DNA of 64,000 nt from Aulostomus chinensis (taxonomy: Eukaryota; Chordata; Actinopteri; Syngnathiformes; Aulostomidae): assembly GCA_037954235.1 (NCBI GenBank), contig JBBMOA010000003.1:13816723-13880722 (forward strand), in the 5' to 3' direction. A program made the translations under genes and the position numbers. The notes beneath the pieces were generated by a model. It worked only from the letters and a program-made list of their open reading frames with translations. It had not been told where the DNA came from and ran no database searches. Below, piece after piece: positions 21,206-34,375 of this stretch. Each line of letters starts with the position of its first letter. The first letter of the stretch is position 1.

Positions 21206-23679
21206 GTTGTAATTTGATTGATGAATGCATGTCAAGATATTATTGGTTGCTTATGTTTGTTTGTTTCTCTATAAACGATCATCAGAAGAATTTAACCATT
21301 AACACATGAGTTTCATTTGCCAAACATCGTAATTCACCAAAAATGTGAGAATGCATTGTTAAGAGTTTATTGCACTCCTAAGCAGCCTAATAACTCATTT
21401 CTAAAAAGAAAAAAAAGACATAAATGTGTGAATGTTTGGAAATTTAAAAAGTCCCCTCTGGATTTCTCTGAAATGGTACCCTCTTCAATTGCAGATGTCC
21501 TGACATTTGTTTTGCCACAAGCGAAGGAACAGAAACAGAAACAAAGAAAAAAAAAAGAATTTTTTTTTTGCTCATTTTTGTGGTTTGACTGGACTCACGT
21601 CCTCTTCAGTAGTGTACATGCAATACTGCTGGCAGCTGACTTACTCGTCCCTTTGTTAGCTGCACTACATACAGTGTAGAGATGTCCTCTGATCCCTTCT
21701 CAATGAAGTGAGGTAGTACCACTGTAGAACGTGACCCACCATTTCCCCAAAAAAGCCTAGAACAGAATTAAGGTTATTACTGAGCGGGATTACTGATTTA
21801 ATCCACTTACATTTGCACGTTCATTTTGCCACTCACTTAAATGAGGTTACATTAAAATCAGAGTGTCACGTTACAAAGGTAAAGACAGCAGCGATAAAAA
21901 CGGTGAAATATCATTACTCCGTGACCATCAGGTACAAGCCTGCAACTTTTCTGAGTCAATTAATTGTCTAGTAACATTGTTGAAATCATAGAGTCCGTCT
22001 GCTGACATGTTTGTCAAAGGCAAACAGACAGACATCAGGCCTGCAGCACATTCTCTCATCACTCTCATTAACACCGCTGCCTTTGTTTTAATTAGCTGCT
22101 GTTTTCCACACCTGTGTCTCTTTGACACCGCATTCTAGGCTTGTTATCCTCCTTCCCAGCTGTTGCCTGTCAATCACTCCAAAGTTGTCTAAATACTGAA
22201 CCGCGGCTGGCCCGTGTCACCAATGGTAGCATAATGACTTCACCATACAGAAATTGAATAATATAGCCCTCAGGCTCATGTGCGTCGTTATGTATTCACA
22301 ATACTGTCCTCATTGTTTCAATTTCAGTGCAACCAGCATAAATTCAGTTGGGAAGCTTTCAACTTTCCTCCAAACAGCTCAAGCGAAACATTTACGAGTT
22401 TGAACACAAGAAGAAAACACCTTAAATCAGTGTGGTAAGAAATAAAACACACCTGTACCAACGCTCTCTGAACACCAGGAAAACACAATAAAGCCAATTA
22501 AGTCCACATGGGCATTGTAACCTTGTCACCTTCTATAAGCCTTGCTATAATTTTCTAACTGCAAGTTAAGAAAAAGCGATTCATTGTGACAGTTTCTATT
22601 GTGCTTGAAGTGTTTCTGAGTACTTGCTAGAAGAACTGAAGTGGGGGAGACTCAGTGTGGTTTGAGGGTTGTTAGTTGTGCCACCTGTTCGCATGACAGC
22701 TGCTTTTAGTCGAGTAAAAAACTTCCTCTGTGCAATGCAGCTCATCCTTATGTGACTTGATGGGACATTTTACATACCTGGTGCAACCACCGTCCCACAG
22801 GCCAGATTTAAAACACGTAAATCTGTCCTGTTTACTTTGATCCTCCTATTGAATCAGAATAACTACTGGGATGACTGGCTTAACCATTTAGGGTCCTTTC
22901 AAATACAAATACATAAATATGCATATATTTATATATATTCTCAATAATGAAAATGATGCTGAATTGTATTTCTTTTTCTATATATTCATTTGGTTGTTTT
23001 GTTATGGAAGCTGCGTGCTTGTGTTGCCAGGTGAACAATGGGAAGATGGTGTTTGGAGATGCTGATGTCATGATTCGCACATGTAGCATCTGCCTGACCA
23101 ATTAGCACTGCAGTGACTTTCTTTTTTTATATATCATTTTTATTTGTAATATCATTCCATCTGCTATTATTGGCGTAAGTGACACTTTGACTTCCCAGGG
23201 TTCTGCTGGTCTTGTTTACACATCAGTGTGAGAACCACGTCAAGAACAAGGTCTCAGTAACAAGGGGAAAATACCTTTTTGTTTTGTCCGTACTAATTAG
23301 CTAAAATCCTCAAAATTACAAAATGAATGCTGGTCTTGCTGAGTACAGTCGGGCAATAAAAGAGAAAAAAATTATAGTTTTACTCCATCTGGTGTCGTTA
23401 TTCACAACGAGGTTGTTCTTAAAAATTCAGATCACACGTCAGTTATTGTGTTACTGTGATAACTGGTTAATTTACATATGAAGTAGGCGGTCTCCTCATT
23501 TCAATAGAGGGGCATTAAAAACAAGTAGGACAATTCTCAGCCATACAAGCTTTGTGAACTTTGTAAGTGAAACATGTTGACAAGCATTTTTCAGATATGA
23601 TTTAAGATTTTCACTACCAAAACAGGTTAGATATTGACAAAGGAGAACATTTATCCATAGGTTTGTGGAAATAAGTCAA
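21206..23679. other. Intergenic, no supported gene
   Basis: AT-rich unique sequence. The frame at 21317-21679 is Lys/Gln-rich because of A-runs and shows no family features. The block 22000-22200 contains TTTTAATTAGCTGCTG and other AT-rich motifs and could be a conserved non-coding element (weak). Confidence 0.45.
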
Positions 23680-23689
23680 GTAAAGTCTA

Positions 23690-24470
23690 GTCAAGTCAGT
23701 TTTACTTGTATAGCGCCAAATCACAACAAAAGTTCTCTCATGACACTTAACAAGTAGAGCAGAACCACACCCCTTCAGTGAATCTACACCCAACAATCCT
23801 CCATCAACAAGCACTTCCTGCAACAGCGGCCACGAAAACCTTCCTTTACCAGGCAGGAACGTGGAGCAGATCCAGGCTCATTGGGGACGGACGTCTGCTT
23901 TGACCGGTTGGGGGGAAAGAGAGCAGGAGAGAGGGGCAGAGACAAAGACAGATAATGGAGGAAGACAGACATAGAGAAGGAAAGAGAAGGACAGAGATAA
24001 AGAGAGAGAGAAAGGGAAGAGACTGATGGACAGACGGGGACGTGAGCAGGTGGAGCTACGGGTGAGCCTCTTCAGGTCTGCAGCCTCCTCCAGCAGCACC
24101 CGGGATCTGGGATGTGGGGAAGCACAAAGGCTCCACAGAGAAGAAGACGAGTTAGTAACACGTATGAGTCAGATTTACGTATGACACATATAGGAAGACA
24201 GAGAGGGAAGAGAGGAGGAGAGAGAAGCCCAGTGCACCATGGGAGATCCCCCAGCAGTCTAAGCCTATAGCAGCATATCTAAGGGCCAGCCTAAGCCAGA
24301 CCTAACTATAAGCTTGATCAAAAAGGAAGGTCTTAAGTCTGCTCTTAAAGGTCGAGAGGGTGTCTGCATCCAGGACTGAAACTGGGAGACGGTTCCACAG
24401 GAGGGGAGCCTGATAGCCGAAGGGTCTGGCTCCCATTCTACTTTTAGAATCTCTAGGAACCACCAGTAAC
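23690..24470 (+). repeat. Long unclassified teleost interspersed repeat
   Basis: Begins TTTTACTTGTATAGCGCCAA, includes GAGCAGATCCAGGCTCATTG, GACCGGTTGGGG and GA-rich stretches, and continues with GGTCGAGAGGGTGTCTGCAT, GGTTCCACAGGAGGGGAGCC and CTCCCATTCTACTTTTAGAA. I recognise these in this order as a very common fish repeat, but cannot assign its class. The short frames across it are not genes. Confidence 0.75.
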
Positions 24471-27400
24471 TAAGTAAATAAACCACAAATTTGTAGGACA
24501 GTCAAACTAATCAAAAGAAAGTTAACTATTGTGAAAAAAATGTTTTTTTTAATGTACATCTGTCTTTTATAATGATTAGAATTTGCCAGCATCTTATTTG
24601 GCAATATGTTGTTCATGTTGCAGTTTTGCTTCTCAATCTGAAACCAATTTGACCTCAGGAATAATAAAACGAATAATAATAAAACTAAATGAGTACAGTT
24701 TCTCTCATGTGAGATGTGGCTAAGCACTAGCTAGGTTATTGCACTCCACAGTCTGCTGTTCTGAAGTAAAAGGTTGATGATTTAAAGGTATAGTTAATAA
24801 AGGGATCATCTTAGCCGGCACCAGGTCTTCCCGTCTTGCTTGAGCCGCTTCAGCGCCTACACTCATCAACGCTTTCTGGAGCAGAGGCAGAGAGACGGAG
24901 GGAGAAGGCACATAAGGACAATGAACAAGTGCTGGTAAATTGTGAGTTTACTAGCCACTGAGGGGAGTATTCCCACATAAGTGTTAGCTACAAAATGTAG
25001 TTACAGAGTCAACGTAAATCTTCTGCTTTGGTCGGTTATACGAGTCAGCATCATTGGGTGATTAATACGGAAGCATCAGTGTCAGTTGCATGCTACTATT
25101 GTATCGCTTACAGGTTCAAAATACTTCATACGCAGTTTTGCATACAGAAACACCACATCAGTCTGACGGGTTGGAGAAGAGTAATGTTGAAAAAAAAAAA
25201 GACTCAAATATTACTGACTTGATGAAGTTAATATATGGTGGATTTGATGTAGCAGCTCATTCACATCTGAAATTATCAAGTATTCTAAAACTGAAGTATT
25301 GAAGCAAAATGCAAAATTGTGATAAATTGCAGTACTTCAAAAATGAACCTGGTAATTTTCTTTGAATGCACATTTAGAACTGACTGGCACCAGTGAGGTA
25401 ATGGTCTGTTGGGTCTGTTATAGAAACGGAAATTGATGCAAGATTTACAGCAAAAGCCCAGAGTGGAGCCACTTCTGTAAATCAGCTTGTAATGAGTCAG
25501 ATTTTGGTTTTAGGATGATTACACGATTCGTCCACTATGAACAATTGAAAGAAGCCCGCACAACAGGAGGAGGGCCGCTCCAAACCCTCGTCCGCGGGGT
25601 GAGACACAAGAGCAGTTTCTAAGCATAAACAGAGGCTGTGGCAGATTTCAAACTGTCTTCCTGTGCAAACACTGTCATGCTGTCCAAGTCCCTCTGAGGG
25701 TGGAGAAAACGCCTGCAGATGGTCAAGCATTTTGAGGTGACGCAAGACAGTCCCAATTTAAATACTGATTACAGGATTATGTACTCATCCTTGTGTGTTT
25801 AGTAGCTGCGCAGCCAAACATGGAACCATGCATGCATCTCTGCTGCATAGCTAAGAGGCAAAATGTGCAAAAGAAGAAGGGACCCCGTTCGATCTTGATT
25901 GATTTGATTAGGATTTCTCTGACCAGCAACTAAACCCTGAGTAACTTTATAACAGCTTGGTAAGTGTAAAAAGGCAGATCAGGCAGGGATTTGGAATGAA
26001 AAAGACAAACGCACAGGGAAATGAACTCGTGTGTGTGTGTTCATCTCATGTCCAGCTAACTGTTACACTCTGTTACAGTCAACTAGCTTGGCCTTACAGC
26101 TAGTAATCGCTCATAGGGTTGGATCAAATTAGAAAAACAGTTCTTTCAAAGACAGAAACATCTATGATTGGGTCGCGTCTGCCAAAGGTTCATATAATGT
26201 TACTGTACACTGCAAAACTAACCAATTATCCAACATGTATTGGAATTTAAAAAAAGAAGAAGGTAGTGCAGTTGCCGGCCCTTCAAAAGTCGGGGTTGTT
26301 ATCGATGTGACTTTAATGAGTCAAAAGCCAAATGTGTTTGCAGACAACAAAAGAACTGTTCTCTCAGCCATGTTCCAAACACAAATGTCATGTCACAACT
26401 CATTTTCAGGTTAGGGGTATTTTATTATTTTTTATTTTTATTATATTGCACAGTTTAACAAAAAAAAAACCTTCCCTCTGAATGCTCCTAAAAATTAAAG
26501 TCTGAGTCTGTAAACTGGAAACAAAGAACGGTGACCTTACCAGGACGGACCAGTAGGGATGAATTCCAGGTCTTGTGGAAATATTGCATTACAAGAATTT
26601 CTTTGTTGGAGTGGGGGGTTTATTTCCATTTAACCCAAGATCACTAAGTTAACACCATCACTAATGTCGGGTATATTTTACCCGATGTAATATTCCTGAT
26701 GAAATATAATTTTCAAACTATATTAAAGCACAACACTGTATGCCAAATTGAAGTACTCCTTAATTTCCCAATAAGCAATGCCCCATATAAAAAGGAAAAA
26801 AGGTACATGGGGCACCCTATAACATGACAAGAATCATGTGGGGGAAAATCCCCCGATGATAGTGTTCTAGGGTTTAGAAGGACGGAGCGTTGTCTGAGTA
26901 ACAGGATACCGAAGGCAGTGGCACAGTGTGTAAACCAGCCAGGGTCTGTTTGTGCCTGTTCAAGGGGTTTGAATATTTTGGTTAGAAGCCAGTGAGCTCC
27001 AGGCACGTCCAGAACACCTACAAATGAGCAGCAGGAGATTGTGCAAATGTTGCATTCGTAAATTGGAGCACAGCAACCATGCCTGTTACATGTGATGATG
27101 ATGAAGTGTGCCAGATCAAGAATGTCACTCCACCAGGAGCTCACAATTCAGGGAGTCAAACTTCAGTGACAGTTCCATTCATGAGGGTCGTGGTTCAGAA
27201 CATGGTGGAACTGCTTTAGAACAAACTGAGCAGGTTAAATGTAACTGTCAGGGATGAGAAGTCCACATTGTGATACCATGAAGGTCATCACTGCTTCTCT
27301 TGAGAGGCTGAACAAAATAATGACAAAGAAGCAAAGAAACCCAACTGTCGAAGTGTAACTTCGACTGATAAAATGTCTGGACATTTTCTAGTTGAAGTCA

Positions 27401-27608
27401 TTGAAAATTGACCACAGGTTTTTTTTGCAGTGAGCCTTAATGAGTCTCATTCCATTTCTGGGGGGCCGCTGATTTCGGTTTTGTTTCAGTCTTTTGACTA
27501 AAACGCAGGTTACTTTTAGCATTTTTTACTGTTCATTTATCTTGTTCGACACAAGACACAAGTTAGTCACTGAATTATTATCAGTTTGAGGTGAACTGAA
27601 GTCATTTG
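24471..27608. other. Intergenic, no supported gene
   Basis: Unrecognised sequence. The longest frame (26713-27144, minus, 143 codons) encodes a Cys/Trp-rich peptide without recognised motif. A short inverted repeat CGGGTATATTTTACCCG lies at about 26668-26686. Confidence 0.45.
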
Positions 27609-28394
27609 TGTTAGACCTGCCTTCACCAGGCTACCAGAATCAGCACTAGAGGAGACAAAGTGTCCACACACTGAGCTCAAGGTTTAACAAACGAGGTTTA
27701 TTAGAGTACAGTGGTCAAGGTTTCTCTGAGACACAACAAACAAGTGGAACGCTAATAAAAAAACGCACAGGGCGCAAAAAACTAATTTGGAAAAACACTA
27801 TAACTAAATGCGGGCAGCACTATAAGCTGAAGGAACGATAACAAAAGGCGACCACCAGACTAACTCTGGGGTGAAATAAGAATTTGGGGGAAAAAATAAA
27901 TCAAGGCTGAGGAATCAGCCAAATAGAATGGGAACGGAAATCAAAAGGTCAGCACTCTGCTACTATAATCCGACAAATAGCTTTAACAAAAATACTGGGT
28001 CTTCTGGCACACCTTAGTGGCTCAGGAAAAAGTGGAGCGAAATCACACTTAGAAAAACTAACAATCAACGAGGCGGTCTCTCTACTCGGACTAGAAAAGT
28101 AACAATGAGAAAAACTAGAAAACAGCAACGAGACAGCAAACTCAGAAAAAACTTACAAAATGCACGGAAGGTGAGCAGGTCAAGACAACGGATGCTATTT
28201 AATATTCCGGCACACGGACACAACCAGCTCGGACTTAAATACCCAGGGGGGGTAATCAGGGAATGGATTCAGCTGGTGTTTCCTGTGTGCCACAGAGTGA
28301 CTGACAAAGGGAGCAGCCAATCACCAACCAACAGGGGCGGAGCTCGGAACTGGGTAGAGAGAGGGAAATGGCACATGAATGCTGGATCATAACA
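27609..28394 (-). mobile_element. Solo LTR of an LTR retrotransposon
   Basis: 786 bases beginning TGTTAGACC and ending GGATCATAACA, so both strands show the TG...CA ends typical of LTRs. Flanked by a perfect 5-bp duplication ATTTG (27604-27608 and 28395-28399). Read on the minus strand it has a TATTTAAG box (28234-28241) upstream of an AATAAA signal (27697-27702), giving U3-R-U5 order. No internal region or second LTR is present, so it arose by recombination between two LTRs. 5-bp duplications fit Gypsy, Copia or BEL elements; family not determined. Confidence 0.88.
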
Positions 28395-28399
28395 ATTTG

Positions 28400-29771
28400 A
28401 TTATTGTTAGATTTAGTCTGGTTCAAGTTGACAGCATTAACACTAAACAGGCAGGTTTATTATTCCAGACAAAAGCATTAAGAGTATATTGTCTAGTGAC
28501 AAAGGATGTATTGTACAGAGTGGGATGTGTTGGAAAAGAATAACTCTCTAACGAATTTGGTTTTAATAATAAATGAGGGCTGACAGTTTATGTATTTAGA
28601 GTAAAAGTTTTTGGAAAGACAAACGATTCCCTATCTTGTTACTAAAAGAAGCCCATATCCTACAATTATAATAGTTGAGTCCATACAATGTGAGAGTGAT
28701 TAGACAGAGCAGAGGTGAAAGGTTGGCAAAGACTCCAGAGTAGCGCTGTCTGAGAGAGAGTACAATTATTTCATTTCCTCTCCTCTTCCAATCTCAGTGG
28801 AACTCTCTTCTTCTCTCTTTCATCCAAATGTCAAAATGCTGAGTTGAGATTGTAATTGGACCATTTGTGGCCTTGCCCTGCCTCTGATGCTTGTGTAATT
28901 CTAAGCTGTAGACAGGAGAGACTGTACCATTGGGCTTAATGAACAAAATGAGAACTCTCTGTAGAATTAAAGCAGAGCAGACAGGGTCGAAGTTCAGCAC
29001 CCGCCTTTCAGTAGCTAATTGGCTGAGCTTGTGATTCCTCCCAGAAGGTCCCGTCATTAGAGCCTTCTACTTCCTGCTTTCAGCTTTCTTACTGTGATAG
29101 CTGAGAGCTGGTGACTGACCCTGGTCTACTGTACGCTGGTCATAGCTTGGCTTTAAACACAACTAATGTCCCTGTCTTGTATTTGTGTTAGAGTCTGACA
29201 TAAGCAAGTCTATGAAATACACATGAGGGATGGACTGATATTTAACAGTAGAGAAGTAAATTAAAAAATCTCATCTACAGAAGATTTCTGACATCATTAA
29301 GGTATCTTTGCTAGTGAAGCCTCTTTTTGACACCTCCGTGTTTCATTACTCTGTAAAACTGAAGGTTTAAATAAAGGTTTTGACCTTTAGCCTAACTTCC
29401 ATGGCTGTGTAAGACCCCAGAAAACATGGTAAGAACACCCACAGAATCACCTTAATCTTGGCCTACGTTGGGCTCCTTTCTGTCTTCACTGAAGGCAAAA
29501 TGGGAAAGTGACGAAAGGTGCAGAGCTAATCCTCCTGCAGTCAGGTTGCAGGGACAAGTAGAGATAAGACCAGGCTACAGATAAGACTGGAGACCCTTGC
29601 AGGGGAATCACAAGCTGTAAGGGGGAGATCCTGAATCTGATAGAAAATGAAAGGAAGAGGCTATGCAGCTCAGGGGCCAAGGCCCCCAGAAATTTAATTA
29701 CTCTGATGCTCCCACACCACCATCCTCATCAACTGATGACATCCAGCCTTGGATGGCCATTGCAACAGGTT

Positions 29772-29846
<75 letters not shown>

Positions 29847-31569
29847 GGGGGGGTTAGAGAGAGTAAAGATACCAATCTATATTTGTCAGTTCTTCAAGTC
29901 TTCAGACCACTTTGTTCTTCTCCTGCACATAAATCATGTTTTAAACCCCAAAGAAAGCGTGTGCTGCTTTAGTAATCCAGAGAATGCAAGTAAGAGTCAG
30001 ACAATGACGATAACACAAAGCAACTGGGCAGCTCTGCAGTCGCAAATTAAATGAATACATCTGCAAAAACGTCGGCAACCGTAGGAAGCTTTTCTAATAT
30101 CCTTACAGCCAGCATATGCAAGAATATATTGCTGCTGTGAGAACCGCACTATCATTGAATCTGACATCTTATTGTAACCCCCTGCGTTTGGCAATAACCT
30201 GTCACGGAGCGGAATATGATATTAGGTCATTATTCTATAACTGAGAATGTTCACACTTGGCTTGTTAAGCTCCTCCCTGAAAGTAGCTGGCGCTCTCACT
30301 TTGCAGATGGCTTGCAAGTACTTGCAGCAGCGTTCATGCAGGTCCCAGAGGAGCTTATTAGAGGGAATGGTAGGGCTTCTCTTCTCAGAACCTCAGCACA
30401 CCCTCGCATCTTCCCCTCACAACAGCCAACAGAGAAAGGGGAGAACGGTTCACAATTACCAGGCTCTCGTCACCCGGACTTCAGACACTTCCACTGCAGT
30501 AGCTTTGCAGCATTGAGCAGAAAGGTCATTGGCTGCTTTGAAATTCAGTTTTGAAAGATTCTAATCACAAAGTAGATAGTGTAATCTACGTCCATAGACA
30601 ATTCTTGTTAAGTTTCTAAAAATACATAAAGTGAGCCACCAGTGTGTTGTTAGCCTTATGTAATAGCAAAATACTGTAGGAGCAGGCATTGTTTCCAGCC
30701 ACTTTGTCTTTTATCTGTACTGACAGATGACATTAGAGCAAGAGGGAACAAGGGAATGGCATGAAAAACAACAAAAAAAGAATCAGAATAAAATATTTAA
30801 CGTTAGGATTACGTGGTATGAATTATAGAACCTTTGGCCACGTGGTTATATACTTATCCATTTCAACTCGTCATACACTGGGAAACTGACAGCCCATTTA
30901 CGTCATTCCATTGTTGAGTATGAAATGGCAAGGACAGGGATGACTGACTAAAAATGGCTTCACTGCCTTTATTTTTCAGGGTATCTGGAACATGTTCAGA
31001 TTTTCTCAATTTAATTTAGTCAATAGGGCCTCATCATTCTCAGACTGGGTGTACTGTAGAACATTGTCTCTGTAGCTTTGCAGTTATATAACAGGCAGCA
31101 GCTCTTTCAGTTTCATTAAATAGGCTGAATATGCCGTGACAGGATGATATAAGGTAATTGTTTGCATAGATCGTAGACACAGCACTCATTCTGCAGTTAA
31201 GAATAGCTCTGATGATCTACCTGTGGCTGCGCCACATGAGTCTGGCCGTTCGGAAATTGTAGACTTGTCAAGCTCAACGATAGATTTCAACAGTGGCCAC
31301 CCACTTTTAGAGCAGCTCTGCTTCTGGAAGTATATTTCCCATATTTCACCATTCATGTGTGAGAAAACCCTAATAAAAAGAGCCCAATCTATGATGCAAA
31401 AAAGCTGGAAGGAAAATGGAGAAAAGGGCAAAGATGCAAGACTGTGTATATGATTACCTGAAGGGTTCAGGACTACTCTCCCTATGAGACATTGATAATG
31501 GTATTTCTGACCCAGCTTTGTTTAAAATAACCACAATATTTGCAGCTAACTTCTCACTGATGTCAATTA
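28400..31569. other. Intergenic with one long GT tract
   Basis: No supported gene. Short frames at 30216-30554 and elsewhere have no recognised product. Confidence 0.45.
29774..29843. repeat. (GT)n microsatellite
   Basis: About 35 uninterrupted GT units followed by a short G-run. Confidence 0.97.
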
Positions 31570-31800
31570 ATGTCCATCCATCTAGTGTCTATACTGCTGA
31601 TCCTGTTGAGGGTCTGAGGGGGCTGGGGCCTGTCCCAGCTGTCACTGGGCGAGAAGCGAGGTACATCCTGGACAGGCTGCCACTCACAGGGCCGGCATAC
31701 ACAGACACTGGCATTTTGTCGGTGTGTAGGAGGAAGCCGGAGCATCAATAGAGAACCCACACAGATGCGAGAAGAACACGCAAACTCCACACAAACTCCT
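31570..31800 (-). repeat. Diverged SINE-related repeat, minus orientation
   Basis: Begins CCATCCATCTAGTG and contains CACTGGGCGAGAAGCGAGGT, CATCCTGGACAGG and AGAACCCACACAGATGCGAG, in the order seen in the tail half of the tRNA-derived SINEs of this window but at lower identity. An older relative or sister family. Confidence 0.7.
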
Positions 31801-32117
31801 ATTCAGTGAACATTTCCATGGTAACAGCGTGCTCCACCAATCGGAGACATCGCAGATACACTTAAAGATTGTGGGTAGTGCAGTTATTCTCTCCACAGGA
31901 GCAAGCAACCTGCCCTCTGGAGATGTGTTGACCTCAGATGGTTACAGTATTGCAGCTCATAATCAAGTCTTCAGTGGAGCATATGAACCTTACCGATGAG
32001 GGTGAGGCTGAATCCCTGGCCTCCTAAATCCCTGAGCAAACACTGGGATGAAGGAACATAGGGAAGACCCTGCTGGTGATGGCGTTCCTTGACTTGGTGT
32101 CTATTCTGTCCATATAA

Positions 32118-32119
<2 letters not shown>

Positions 32120-32185
<66 letters not shown>
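32120..32185. repeat. (TA)n microsatellite
   Basis: About 33 TA units without interruption. Confidence 0.97.
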
Positions 32186-32188
<3 letters not shown>

Positions 32189-33626
32189 GTGTTAAGTGTT
32201 AATGCAAACCAGAAGGGGACTTTGGTCAGACTAATCAAGTGGATGCAAATCCTATATTGCATCAAAATTTGATCCGTCTCTCAAGTTTCATGTCAAGAGG
32301 GACAAAAACTGTTGATTCCTGTTCTGACAGATGTCTAATCTGCTGTATCATTATCACTAAAACTGTTTATTTACTTCAGTGTGAGCTTTCTGCAATACAG
32401 GAACCTATACTCAGTGCTATAAATCTGTTTCTGCCAGCATTATTTTCTCTCCTCACTTCTCTTCCTTATCTCTTCCTTAGGTCTGGAAATAGCTGGCATT
32501 ATTGGATATGCAGCTCATGGGCATGTTGACAGGAAACTCTGAGGTAGCTGTGAGCATTTCCCTTGTCTAGATAATAGAGTTTCAATGGGATATTCAGTTG
32601 TGTGCATTCTAGTTAATTGGACATCAAACATGGCGTGTACGTGAGAGATTAGACTTGTGAGGATATGTCAGACTACCGTATCAGATACTTTGTTCTAAAT
32701 CTGTATTATTGGACAAGAAAAGCTTTTAATTCAATTTCTCACTTTAATTTACAAGGGGAGGATTAAAATAAATTCCTGAGAGATGTTGCTGGATTATGCT
32801 ATAGCACTTCCCTGCTTGTAAGTTTTTCCTTGTTCTAAGGTTGTGTCAGGGTGATAGTGCTACAACATGCCGGAGAGAAGCTTCAAAAAAGGATGCTATT
32901 GTAAAGAAAAGCTTGTGTGCCTGTAAAACAGGAGACCTCACATGTCTTCATCTGAAGTATCATTTTCAATCATTTGATGGCATTTGTGAAATTGCTGATA
33001 TTGGGCTATTTCATTCCCACTGTGAGACTTTAAAATAAATTTCTGCACGACTGTGTACCGATCGGCTGTGAAACTCCTGCTTGTTTGTACTGTTGCAGTC
33101 ATAATTATGTGAACAAATATCATGAAAATACTGCAAAATGTGTTTATAGAGGGAGCAAAGAAACTAAAAGGAGAAAAACAAGACCCTCTCCTGTTTTTCA
33201 CTCAGTCAGGGTTGAGCTAGTTGTTAGCAACTGCCTTTTAACATGTACGCAACTGTTGCTGGTCCATATCGTCAGTCACCATAATGAGATTCATTATCAT
33301 TACGAAGGATTTTGAGGTATGATCAGAGTTAAATTTTCACTTATGCTAAATATGTCTCTGTTTCACTTAAAATCGTTTGACAATATTGTGGTGCTCAGCT
33401 AAAATCTCAAATTAATTGGTTTGGATGTGTCAGTGTCCTGTACTTCAGCACTTGGATCAGCAGGGGTCACTGTTCCTCAGAAAAAGAAGAACTACATAAT
33501 GTTGCTTCATTCCAGCTAAAGATTTGATTGGTTGTCAATCAGAACACTTGCACATACCACTCCAACTGAGTTTGCTCATGCAATAAATGCCAGACTATGG
33601 TAACCAGAGTCTTATCACTGGGTTTT
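32186..33626. other. Intergenic, no supported gene
   Basis: AT-rich unique sequence. A strong acceptor-like site ends at 32480 (TATCTCTTCCTTAG) but no matching exon can be supported. Confidence 0.4.
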
Positions 33627-33632
33627 ATATAA

Positions 33633-33714
<82 letters not shown>
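33627..33714. repeat. (AT)n(GT)n compound microsatellite
   Basis: Short AT tract passing directly into about 35 GT units. Confidence 0.97.
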
Positions 33715-33717
<3 letters not shown>

Positions 33718-33876
33718 CAAGTCATAACTAACACCCAGACGATGACTTTGTCTTTCATATCCACACCAGGTTGCACATCGTCTCTGAAGAATCTCTGGTG
33801 GCAAAGACAGAAAAGTCCAAGCTCCAGTTGAGGGAGCTGAAATAACACAAGGATTTCCTTTTCTATTTACCATTTA

Positions 33877-34364
33877 AGGTGGCACGATGGTACAGTGGTT
33901 CACGCTGTCGCCTCACAGCAAGGAGGTTCCTGGTTCGAGTCCCGGCTCCAGCACAGGATCTTTCTGTCCTCCCTGTTCCTGTGTGGGTTCTCTCTGGTAC
34001 TCCAGCTTCCTCCCACAGTCCAAAGACATCAAGAGAGGACGGGGCTGATTGATACTCTAAATTGACTGTAGGTGTGAGTGTGAATGGTTGTCTGTCTCTA
34101 TGTGTTGGCCATGGAGTTTTTCCTCAGTCGATGAGAGGGTCTAAGGGCATGTGAAGGATAAGAGGAAGAAAATGGTTTCATGTGAAGCCCTTTGAGATAA
34201 ACTGTTTGTGAAAACGGGCTCTACAAATAAAATTGCCTTGCCTTGCCTGTGATGGACTGGTGACCTGTCCAGGGTGAACCCTGCCTTATGCCTGAAGGTT
34301 GCTGGGATAGGCTCCAGCCCCCCCACGGCCCTTAACAGGATAAGAGGAAGAAAATGGATGGATG
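33877..34364 (+). mobile_element. tRNA-derived SINE with a nested insertion
   Basis: Head GGTGGCACGATGGTACAGTG, B box GGTTCGAGTCCC, body TTGATACTCTAAATTGACTG, tail AAAATGGATGGATG. Flanked by an 11-bp duplication TTTACCATTTA at 33866-33876 and 34365-34375. It is about 110 bases longer than its sisters because a different repeat (34111-34246) lies inside the body. Confidence 0.9.
34111..34246 (+). mobile_element. Repeat nested inside the SINE
   Basis: Interrupts the SINE between TGTGTTGGCC and CTGTGATGGACTGG, which are contiguous in the sister copies. Contains AAGCCCTTTGAGATAAACTG and CTCTACAAATAAAATTG followed by TTGCC repeats, a 3' end common among fish LINE/SINE elements. Its youth relative to the host SINE follows from the nesting. 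Confidence 0.75.
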
Positions 34365-34375
34365 TTTACCATTTA

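Noticed and set aside
24000..24099. Ser/Leu-rich and Arg/Glu-rich frames over GA/CT tracts (also at 41517-41760 and 62991-63299)
   Set aside because: Products of simple repeats.
26640..27200. Possible piggyBac-type remnant, suggested by CGGGTATATTTTACCCG and a 143-codon frame on the minus strand
   Set aside because: No TTAA target duplication, no matching terminal repeats and no transposase motif (DDD region) found.
28105..28392. 95-codon basic frame on the plus strand
   Set aside because: Lies antisense inside the solo LTR; no gene support.
32481..32545. Exon-like segment after a strong acceptor (TATCTCTTCCTTAG), frame LEIAGIIGYAAHGHVDRKL then stop
   Set aside because: No upstream exon, weak donor (GTAGCT) and no recognised protein; isolated acceptor-like sites are frequent in T-rich DNA.
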